Assembly (NCBI GenBank): GCA_015222985.1
Contig: JADFWI010000544.1
Span: forward strand, 1 to 9,326
Reading direction: 5' to 3'
Source: Pseudomonadota bacterium
Lineage (GTDB): Bacteria > Desulfobacterota > Desulfobacteria > Desulfobacterales > C00003060
DNA length: 9,326 nt
Part shown: piece by piece, positions 1 to 6,063 of the stretch
Layout: each line of letters begins with the position of its first letter
Position numbering within the stretch: the first letter of the stretch is position 1
Position numbers and translations under genes: made by a program
Notes under the pieces: generated by a model
Told to the model about the DNA's origin: nothing
The model's database searches: none
The model's input: only the letters and a program-made list of their open reading frames with translations

Positions 1-49
1 ATGCCGGTAATCTGATGTGCCACCTAACCCCGTGAAAATATTAATACAA

Positions 50-77
50 CTGACTACTAACAACGGACCACTGACAT
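50..77. repeat. Degenerate 7-bp tandem repeat
   Basis: Four consecutive heptamers, CTGACTA, CTAACAA, CGGACCA and CTGACAT, keep an exact 7-bp period with a conserved C..AC core. The tract lies about 110 bp upstream of the promoter and outside any gene. It matches in period, though not in sequence, the heptamer tracts at 5927-6160. The remainder of 1-264 shows no convincing reading frame or RNA gene. Confidence 0.5.
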
Positions 78-190
78 TACGGTTTAATCAACCGTTCCAA
101 TAAAATTGCAGATCTCACCAGGACACCTCGAATTACAGGAAATTACCATCCCAATGCACTACCCGAGTTTCTTGAGAAGAAACCAGAAGT

Positions 191-219
191 TTGACAAACC
201 GCGTGACATCAACTAAAAA
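191..219 (+). promoter_or_regulatory. Sigma70-type promoter for the Bat operon
   Basis: A perfect -35 hexamer TTGACA (191-196) is followed by a 17-nt spacer and the -10-like TAAAAA (214-219, four of six consensus bases). Initiation would fall near 226, giving a leader of about 40 nt to the ATG at 265. It is the only good promoter seen before the first gene. The short gene spacings downstream suggest it serves all seven genes. No operator or riboswitch was recognised between it and the start codon. Confidence 0.55.
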
Positions 220-264
220 TCCATGACTAAATTCAAGGTGTTCTAAAAATTCGGAGAAGCGCTA

Positions 265-1245
265 ATGGACATTCAAGAGATCACGCAAAACGTCGAAAAA
301 GGGGGCCTGGTTCTCCGGCAGATCAGGGCAGAAGTAGAAAAAGCCGTGGTGGGGCAAAGGTACCTTATAGAGAGGATGTTGATCGGGCTCCTGTGCGATG
401 GCCACCTTCTTCTGGAAGGCCTTCCGGGATTGGCCAAGACAACGGCTGTCAAGACCCTGGCTGCGGCCATCAGGACAACGTTTCAGAGGATCCAGTTCAC
501 CCCGGATCTCCTGCCGGCAGACATCCTTGGCACCCAGGTTTACCGACCTGACAATGCTGCCTTTGAAATCAAGAAGGGTCCCATCTTTCACAACATCATC
601 CTGGCGGACGAGATCAACCGGGCGCCTGCCAAGGTCCAGAGCGCCCTTTTGGAAGCCATGCAGGAGCGGCAGGTAACCATAGGGGAGATGACTTTCCTCC
701 TTGACAGGCCGTTTCTCGTCCTTGCCACACAAAATCCGATTGAACAAGAGGGGACTTATCCTCTTCCAGAGGCCCAAATAGATCGCTTTATGATGAAGAT
801 CAAGGTCGATTACCCGTCGGCAGAGGAAGAAAAAGAGATTATGTTGCGGTTTGGCAGGGGAGACGCTGAAAATATCAACGGGGTTGTAGAGGTTGCCCAG
901 ATCGAATCGGCCAGGGAGACCATGCGATCGATCCACATGGAAGAAAAAATCGCAGACTACATTGTGCGTATCTCCAGGGCCACCAGAAACCCTGAGGACT
1001 TTGGCTTGGAATTAGGTCCCATGATCAGTTACGGGGCCTCTCCCAGGGCATCCATGTGGCTCGGCCTGGCCTCCCGTGCCCATGCATTCTTGAGCGACCG
1101 CGGTTATGTGACACCCCAGGATGTCAAGTCCATGGCCCTGGACGTGCTCCGGCACCGGCTTATCTTGAGCTATGAGGCTGAGGCGGAAGGGAAGAGCACG
1201 GATGACTTGATCAGCGTGTTACTGGAACGGATCGAGGTCCCTTGA
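265..1245 (+). CDS. moxR: MoxR-family AAA+ ATPase
   Basis: A 326-residue AAA+ ATPase of the MoxR family, a cytoplasmic chaperone-like ATPase that works with VWA-domain partners. Visible motifs are Walker A GLPGLAKTT (residues 52-60, K58), Walker B IILADEINRAP (111-121, D115/E116), sensor 1 LATQNP (153-158), the arginine-finger region EAQIDRF (169-175) and sensor 2 GASPRA (257-262). The C-terminal helical lid (about 225-326) is complete, and the length is usual for the family. The ATG at 265 is preceded by GGAGAAG at 253-259, five nt away. It is the first gene of the operon, and its stop lies 1 nt before the next start. ATP hydrolysis is implied by intact motifs; the assignment to a Bat-type system comes from the following genes. 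Confidence 0.96.
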   Translation: MDIQEITQNVEKGGLVLRQIRAEVEKAVVGQRYLIERMLIGLLCDGHLLLEGLPGLAKTTAVKTLAAAIRTTFQRIQFTPDLLPADILGTQVYRPDNAAFEIKKGPIFHNIILADEINRAPAKVQSALLEAMQERQVTIGEMTFLLDRPFLVLATQNPIEQEGTYPLPEAQIDRFMMKIKVDYPSAEEEKEIMLRFGRGDAENINGVVEVAQIESARETMRSIHMEEKIADYIVRISRATRNPEDFGLELGPMISYGASPRASMWLGLASRAHAFLSDRGYVTPQDVKSMALDVLRHRLILSYEAEAEGKSTDDLISVLLERIEVP

Positions 1246-1246
1246 G

Positions 1247-2122
1247 ATGCTCTCAGGGGCGCTGTTAAGAAAGATTCAAAGGTTTCATTTTCAGACCAAG
1301 CGCCTGGCAAACGATCTATTTGCCGGCCAGTATGAAAGCGCCTTTAGAGGCAGGGGGGTTGAATTTTCCGAGGTCCGGGAGTACCAGCCCGGTGACGACA
1401 TCCGCACCATTGACTGGAACGTCTCTGCCCGTTTTGGTCGCCCTTTTGTGAAGGTCTTTCACGAGGAGAGAGAACTCACCGTTATGCTCCTGTTGGATCT
1501 TTCCGGTTCCAACCTCTTTGGGACAAGAAACAAGTTCAAGAGGGATCTCCTGGCCGAAGTGGCCGGCATGCTGGCCTTTCTGGCCATCCGGACAAATGAC
1601 AAGGTCGGGGCCATCCTGTTCAGCTCAGGGGTGGAAAAATACATACCGCCCAAGAAAGGAGCATCCCATGTATGGCGGCTGATCAAGGAGGTATTTACGT
1701 ACGAACCCCAGGACTTGACCACCAACCTTGATTCGGTGCTCACGTATCTGAACCGGGTGGCAAAGCGTCATGCCATTGTTTTTTTGATCTCTGACTGCAT
1801 GGACACCGGCTTTGAGAAATCCCTGAGACTGACGGCCAGGAAACACGACCTCATAGTCATACGGGTGTCCGACCCGGCAGAAGAGGAGCTGCCTGATGTA
1901 GGTTTGGTGACCCTTAGAGATCCGGAGACAGGGCAGGCGGCATTGATCAATACCGGAAGCAAAAGACTGAGAGAGGGATGGCGCAGCTACCAAAAGGAGC
2001 AGGCCGCTTACCTTTCCGACTTGCTCAAAAGAGTAGGGGTTGATCTGGTGGAACTATCCACTGACGGGCCGGTGGTCGAGCCCTTGACGCGCCTTTTTGA
2101 TGCAAGGAGAAGGCGGTTGTAG
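1247..2122 (+). CDS. DUF58 VWA-like protein
   Basis: A full-length (291-residue) DUF58 protein, the usual direct partner of MoxR ATPases. The family signature is clear: G..FSEVREYQPGDDIR.IDWN.SAR spans roughly residues 37-62. A MIDAS-like DLSGS motif (84-88) opens a VWA-type fold, and a second acidic strand, FLISDCMD, lies at 179-186. No signal peptide or membrane helix is seen, so it should be cytoplasmic, perhaps at the inner face of the membrane. The ATG at 1247 is one base after the moxR stop and is served by GAGG at 1234-1237, inside the moxR end. This implies translational coupling. The molecular role of DUF58 proteins is not established; metal binding and complex assembly with MoxR are inferred from the family. 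Confidence 0.94.
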   Translation: MLSGALLRKIQRFHFQTKRLANDLFAGQYESAFRGRGVEFSEVREYQPGDDIRTIDWNVSARFGRPFVKVFHEERELTVMLLLDLSGSNLFGTRNKFKRDLLAEVAGMLAFLAIRTNDKVGAILFSSGVEKYIPPKKGASHVWRLIKEVFTYEPQDLTTNLDSVLTYLNRVAKRHAIVFLISDCMDTGFEKSLRLTARKHDLIVIRVSDPAEEELPDVGLVTLRDPETGQAALINTGSKRLREGWRSYQKEQAAYLSDLLKRVGVDLVELSTDGPVVEPLTRLFDARRRRL

Positions 2123-2127
2123 AATAA

Positions 2128-2154
2128 GTGCCTAAAGTGCCTAAAATGCCTAAA
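2128..2154. repeat. 9-bp tandem repeat carrying start codons
   Basis: Three copies of (G/A)TGCCTAAA occur at 2128, 2137 and 2146. Each copy begins with a potential start codon (GTG, GTG, ATG) in the same frame, followed by GTT. Because the unit is a multiple of three, copy-number change would alter the N-terminus by three residues (MPK) without shifting the frame. Confidence 0.8.
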
Positions 2155-3120
2155 GTTAAGGCGTATTATTTCCTGATCGTCGGACTCCTTTTCCTTGTCT
2201 GGCCCGCTATTCTGTCGTCCCAGAATGATATCAGTGATTCAAGCCCGGGATTGACCGCCTCTTTGGACCGGAAGTCAGTTAGGTTTGGGAGCATTGCGGC
2301 GCTTACCCTTGAATATTGTCTCCCAGAGGGAGGTCGTCTTCCCAAAGATGCGGAAATAAAGGGTCTTGAAGGCATCACTACTGTAGAACGTGTAACAGGG
2401 CCTGACAGGATCAGGCTCAAACTCCTGGTTGACCGGCTTGATTCCTGGAAAACAGGGCCGCTCTCGCTTAGCTATCTGGATAGAGACGGAAAAACCCAGG
2501 TCCTGACGGCTGATCCTGTCTCGATCAGGGTGGTTTCAAATCTGGGCGAAAAATCTGAGGAAGCTCAGCTCCGGCCCATTCAGGGGATTATCCCGACAAA
2601 GGCGTTGTGGCTGAAGTACCTTCCGTGGGGAGCCGGTCTGCTGGGCATCTTGCTGGTTTGCACGGGTTTTCTCTGGTGGCGCAAAAAAGGGTGCATTCAG
2701 GAGGTCTCCGCAGAATTGCATGATCCCCCGCACTTGCGGGCAATAAAAGAGATTGAGCAACTCGAAGCGCAGGGGCTTTTTGAAGAGGGTCGCTTCAAGG
2801 GATTTTACTTTCGTTTTTCCGAGATCCTCAGGCGATATCTGGAACGGCTCAGGGGATTTCCGGCAGCCGAGTTGACTACAGAAGAGATTGCCTGGCGTAT
2901 TGATAACGTGCAGGATCGAAGACTCCTCCCTCTGCTGCGGCAGGCTGACCTTGTCAAGTTTGCCGGTGCCGTGCCAACATCGGCAAGAAAAGAGGGGGAA
3001 GTAAAGACGGCCCTTTCCTACATCCGGGAAACGAGCCCGGCCGTTGAAAGCCATTATGTTGGGTTTCGCCCTTGTGTTTTCGAGGAAAGCGGACTTGTCA
3101 TACCTCGTAGGTTGGGTTGA
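2128..3120 (+). CDS. Membrane protein with BatD/DUF4381-like C-terminal domain
   Basis: The third gene of the Bat operon, encoding 330 residues. A hydrophobic N-terminal segment (about 12-30) is a signal peptide or anchor. It is followed by a beta-rich extracytoplasmic part (about 40-140), a membrane helix (about 165-184) and a cytoplasmic helical domain. The helical part carries FYFRFSEILRRYLERLRGFPAAELTTEEI, roughly residues 226-254, then ADLVKFA (273-279). This pattern is typical of DUF4381 proteins and of the BatD tail. The frame opens right after an in-frame TAA (2125-2127), and GTG 2128, GTG 2137 and ATG 2146 are all possible starts within a 9-bp repeat. I use GTG 2128 because only it is within reach of the upstream purine-rich GGAGAAGGCGG. 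The last 21 residues (from Y310) are encoded by an inserted inverted repeat and are probably not ancestral. Confidence 0.85.
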   Translation: MPKVPKMPKVKAYYFLIVGLLFLVWPAILSSQNDISDSSPGLTASLDRKSVRFGSIAALTLEYCLPEGGRLPKDAEIKGLEGITTVERVTGPDRIRLKLLVDRLDSWKTGPLSLSYLDRDGKTQVLTADPVSIRVVSNLGEKSEEAQLRPIQGIIPTKALWLKYLPWGAGLLGILLVCTGFLWWRKKGCIQEVSAELHDPPHLRAIKEIEQLEAQGLFEEGRFKGFYFRFSEILRRYLERLRGFPAAELTTEEIAWRIDNVQDRRLLPLLRQADLVKFAGAVPTSARKEGEVKTALSYIRETSPAVESHYVGFRPCVFEESGLVIPRRLG

Positions 3121-3166
3121 GGTACGAAACCCAACATCATTAAAACGGGCTCAACCCAACCTACGA
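3056..3166. repeat. Nested inverted repeat (GTAGGTTGGGTT type)
   Basis: Two interleaved perfect inverted repeats are present. The 17-bp arms at 3105-3121 and 3150-3166 are separated by 28 nt, and the 13-bp arms at 3056-3068 and 3125-3137 interleave with them. A smaller alternative hairpin, GTTGGGTT (3111-3118) with AACCCAAC (3128-3135), shares the same bases. Units with TAGGTTGGGTT and CGAAACCCAAC are known as dispersed repeats in many bacterial genomes. The element covers the last codons of the preceding gene and most of the gap before batA. It could stall transcription or stabilise mRNA ends, but it has no T-run and is not a typical terminator. Confidence 0.85.
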
Positions 3167-3185
3167 AACTTATCGGAACAACCAA

Positions 3186-4181
3186 ATGACATTCAGGTTT
3201 GCTTACCCAATCCTTCTTGTCCTGATTGTGGCGGTGACGGGTTGGCTCTTTTTTGCCCTGTGGAGAAGAGATGCCAGCATAACCTGTTCCGTGGCTTCCG
3301 CAATGGCAGGGCTGGCCGGGGGCAGCAACCGGTTCTGGGGCAAGATCCCTCTGGCATTAAGGACGGCTTGCCTGGTCCTGCTGGTCCTGGCTTGTGCCCG
3401 CCCCCAATTCTTTAACGTCTCCAGGGAGATTCTGTCCCCAGGGGTAGACATTATGCTCTGCATAGACACCTCCGGGTCCATGCAGGCCCTGGACTTCAAA
3501 CTGGACGGCGATCCAGTCTCCCGGCTCACTGCAGTGAAGAAGGTAGTCGGCGAGTTCGTCAAGAAGAGAGAGATGGACAGGATCGGCCTTGTGGTTTTCG
3601 GAGAAGATGCCTTCACCCAGTCCCCTTTGACCCTGGACAAAGGTCTCCTGTTGGCCCTGGTAGAGCAAATAGAGATCGGTATGGCCGGTGATCGGACGGC
3701 TGTCGGCTCCGCCATAGCTGTCGGAGGCAAGAGGCTGAAGGATCTGAAGGCCAAATCAAAGATCCTGATCCTTCTTACGGACGGACGGCACAATGCAGGG
3801 GATATCACTCCTGAAGAGGCTGCTGAGGCGGTTCGGGCATTGGGTATCAAGATCTATGGCATTGGCGTCGGGGGGAAGGGACCGGCTCCTTTCAGGGTCA
3901 AGACCTTCTTTGGCCCGCGCCTGATCCATCAACAGGTTGATCTTGATGAGCAGACCCTGAAAAGGGTTGCAAGCATCGGCGGCGGCAAGTATTTCAGGGC
4001 TGCTGACAGCGAACAGCTATCAGAAATATACGATATCATAGACCGGCAAGAGAAAACCGAGGTCAAGGTTAAGGAGTTTTTCCATTTTCGAGAACTCTAC
4101 CATTATTTCCTTATCCCGGCGCTTGTCTTGTTAGGACTGGAGATCTTTCTGAGAAGTACCTTTTTGAGGATCATCCCATGA
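3186..4181 (+). CDS. batA: BatA-like VWA membrane protein
   Basis: A 331-residue VWA protein with the BatA topology: two N-terminal membrane helices (about 7-26 and 56-72), a VWA domain (about 86-285), and a C-terminal helix (about 306-323). The metal-ion-dependent adhesion site is complete: DTSGS (D94, S96, S98), T171 in DRTAVGSAI, and D199 in LLTDG. It should therefore bind a divalent metal and a protein ligand. VWA proteins of this operon type act with MoxR and with their paralogue BatB. The ATG at 3186 has only a weak GGA (3175-3177) as Shine-Dalgarno, and 65 nt of repeat-derived sequence separates it from the previous gene, the widest gap before batD. Its stop overlaps the next start as ATGA. 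Confidence 0.93.
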   Translation: MTFRFAYPILLVLIVAVTGWLFFALWRRDASITCSVASAMAGLAGGSNRFWGKIPLALRTACLVLLVLACARPQFFNVSREILSPGVDIMLCIDTSGSMQALDFKLDGDPVSRLTAVKKVVGEFVKKREMDRIGLVVFGEDAFTQSPLTLDKGLLLALVEQIEIGMAGDRTAVGSAIAVGGKRLKDLKAKSKILILLTDGRHNAGDITPEEAAEAVRALGIKIYGIGVGGKGPAPFRVKTFFGPRLIHQQVDLDEQTLKRVASIGGGKYFRAADSEQLSEIYDIIDRQEKTEVKVKEFFHFRELYHYFLIPALVLLGLEIFLRSTFLRIIP

Positions 4182-5923
4182 AACTGGCTCATGCCTGGAT
4201 TCTTCATTTCATGTGGCTGCTGCCCCTGGCCGGCCTGGCCCTTGTTGTTTGCCATCGGCAAAGGGCAAAAGCCTTAGAGCGTTTTGCAGACCCGGAGCTA
4301 TTAGTCCGGCTGACAGGGGAAGACAAGGGGCGGAGGCGATTTTTCAAAGGGCTTTTCTTGCTCAGTGCCCTTGGGCTGATGCTTTTTGCACTGACAGGGC
4401 CGCGCTGGGGGAGTCATTACCAGGAGGTCAGTCAAAAAGGCGTGGATATCATGATCCTTGTGGATGTCTCACCCAGCATGCTGGTGGAAGACATCAAGCC
4501 AAACCGGCTTGAGCGGGCCAGGCGGGAGATCATGGATTTTCTAAGGGTTGTGCGGGGAGACCGCGTGGGCCTGGTCGCCTTGTCCGGGGCGGCCTTTATC
4601 CAGTGCCCCTTGACACTCGACTATGGCGCTCTTGAGATGTTCTTGAGCCAATTGGAGCCGGACCTTATTCCGGTGCCGGGCACGGACCTGGGTGCGGCTA
4701 TTGAAAAGGGTCTCTCTTCTTTTGATTTCAAAACAGAAACAGACAAGGTCATGCTTTTCATCACAGATGGTGAGGACAATGAAGCAAAAGGGCTTGAAGT
4801 GGCACGCAAGGCAGCCGAAAAGGGGGTCAAGGTCTTTGTCTTCGGCATGGGAGAGCCCTCCGGCGGGCCCATACCGGCCGGTGATGGGAAAGGGGGGTTC
4901 AAAAAAGATAAGGACGGCAAACTGATTCTATCCAGGCTCGACGAGGAGGGTCTCAGCCAAATCGCTTCCATAACCGGAGGGGCCTATGCCCGATCCGTGT
5001 CAGGCGATCTCGATCTCGATATCCTCTATTTTGAGGGGATCAAATCCAGGACAAAGGCAGAAACCCTGAAGAGCGGAAAGATCAAGGTCTATGAGGAACG
5101 TTTCCCTATCTTTTTGCTGGCGGCATTCCTGTTCCTGGTCTTGGAAGGTTTGCTCGTTGAAAGAAAAGCCATCTTCACGTTCCTTGTTGTGCTCGTTTTT
5201 TCGGCCCAGGCATCGGCAGGACAAGGCCCTGATGAACTTTACAGCCAGGGCTGCTTTGCCGAAGCCGAAAAGGCATATGCCGATCTGGATATGGATCATC
5301 CAAAAGAGCTCCGTTACCGCTACAACCGGGGATGCGCGGCCTATCAGAACTCTGATTACCAGGCCGCTGTAGCCGCCTTTTCGAGCGTGTTAAGAAGGGC
5401 CCAAGGCGATGAAACGCGGTTCAAAAGCGCTTACAACCTGGGCAATGCAGCTTACAAGCAGGAGGACTTTGCTACTGCCGCGGCGCATTACAAAAAAGCG
5501 ATCTTTTACAGTCCGGAAAGCGAGGATGCAAAGCATAACCTTGAGCTGGCCCTGAGAGAACTGGAGAAACAGAAAAAGGAAAAAGCAGAGGAGCCAGAAA
5601 AAGGACCTCAAAAAGATCCTGGCCGGCCACAAGACAAAAAGGATCATCCAAAAAGCGGCAAAGAAGAGGAAGGCCCGGAAAAGGCTTCTCAAGACAGGGA
5701 TCAGGGGGACGAAAAAGGCCAAGCCGAATCGGGTCCGGCAGAGGAGTCCTTTCATGCTTTGCCAGATAAAGATGAGGAAGCCGCAGGGCCTGCTGCCGCC
5801 ACGATCGATAAGAAAAAGGCCGAGGCGCTGCTGGACAATGTCAAAGAGGATCGTTCCCGTTTCCTGCGCTTTCAGATTTCCAGGGACAAGAAGCACGGCG
5901 TGCCATCAGGAAAGGACTGGTAA
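4178..5923 (+). CDS. batB: BatB-BatC fusion: VWA membrane protein with TPR domain
   Basis: A 581-residue protein joining what are often two genes. The BatB part has membrane helices at about 8-24, 56-73 and 309-325 and a VWA domain (about 88-285) with complete MIDAS: DVSPS (D96, S98, S100), T169 in PGTDLGAAI, and D197 in ITDGED. A second hydrophobic stretch (332-345) ending in SAQASA looks like the old BatC signal peptide, retained as a fourth helix. The BatC part follows: TPR-like repeats (about 350-465, with RYNRGCAAY and AYNLGNAAY), a highly charged K/E/D-rich linker (about 465-535), and a C-terminal helix KKKAEALLDNVKEDRSRFL. The start overlaps the batA stop by 4 nt, with GAGGA at 4166-4170 as ribosome site. 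The TPR region should face the periplasm and bind partner proteins. Confidence 0.93.
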   Translation: MKLAHAWILHFMWLLPLAGLALVVCHRQRAKALERFADPELLVRLTGEDKGRRRFFKGLFLLSALGLMLFALTGPRWGSHYQEVSQKGVDIMILVDVSPSMLVEDIKPNRLERARREIMDFLRVVRGDRVGLVALSGAAFIQCPLTLDYGALEMFLSQLEPDLIPVPGTDLGAAIEKGLSSFDFKTETDKVMLFITDGEDNEAKGLEVARKAAEKGVKVFVFGMGEPSGGPIPAGDGKGGFKKDKDGKLILSRLDEEGLSQIASITGGAYARSVSGDLDLDILYFEGIKSRTKAETLKSGKIKVYEERFPIFLLAAFLFLVLEGLLVERKAIFTFLVVLVFSAQASAGQGPDELYSQGCFAEAEKAYADLDMDHPKELRYRYNRGCAAYQNSDYQAAVAAFSSVLRRAQGDETRFKSAYNLGNAAYKQEDFATAAAHYKKAIFYSPESEDAKHNLELALRELEKQKKEKAEEPEKGPQKDPGRPQDKKDHPKSGKEEEGPEKASQDRDQGDEKGQAESGPAEESFHALPDKDEEAAGPAAATIDKKKAEALLDNVKEDRSRFLRFQISRDKKHGVPSGKDW

Positions 5924-5926
5924 GAG

Positions 5927-5954
5927 CTGAAAGCTCAAAGCTCAAAGCTCAAAG
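5927..5954. repeat. 7-bp tandem repeat CTGAAAG/(CTCAAAG)3
   Basis: Heptamers CTGAAAG, CTCAAAG, CTCAAAG and CTCAAAG start 4 nt after the batB-batC stop. The first unit is the exact reverse complement of the CTTTCAG unit at 6126-6160, so the two tracts face each other across the batC-batD gap. Confidence 0.85.
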
Positions 5955-5975
5955 GTAAAGAAGAAGCAACGAAAA

Positions 5976-5996
5976 GTTTCCAGTTTCCAGTTTCAA
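5976..5996. repeat. 7-bp tandem repeat GTTTCCA x3
   Basis: Units GTTTCCA, GTTTCCA and GTTTCAA lie in the gap between the batB-batC and batD genes. The period is the same 7 bp as in the neighbouring tracts, but the unit sequence is different. Confidence 0.8.
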
Positions 5997-6001
5997 CTAT
6001 C

Positions 6002-6015
6002 TGGTATTTGGTATG
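6002..6015. repeat. Two-unit 7-bp repeat TGGTATT/TGGTATG
   Basis: Two heptamers, TGGTATT (6002-6008) and TGGTATG (6009-6015), continue the 7-bp pattern. The second contains the ATG at 6013 that would be the longest start for BatD. This, and the absence of a Shine-Dalgarno sequence there, argues against using that ATG. Confidence 0.45.
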
Positions 6016-6063
6016 ATGAACAGAGCAATATTCAAAGTCAGAAATCTTCAAGGGTCCCAAGTC

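Noticed and set aside
3044..3415. 123-codon plus-strand frame across the third-gene/batA junction
   Set aside because: It overlaps the repeat and the start of batA in another frame and has no recognisable protein features.
6013..6063. Upstream start for BatD at ATG 6013/6016
   Set aside because: There is no ribosome site, and the ATG at 6013 lies within a heptamer repeat. ATG 6064 has AAGGG at a proper distance. The upstream start cannot be excluded.
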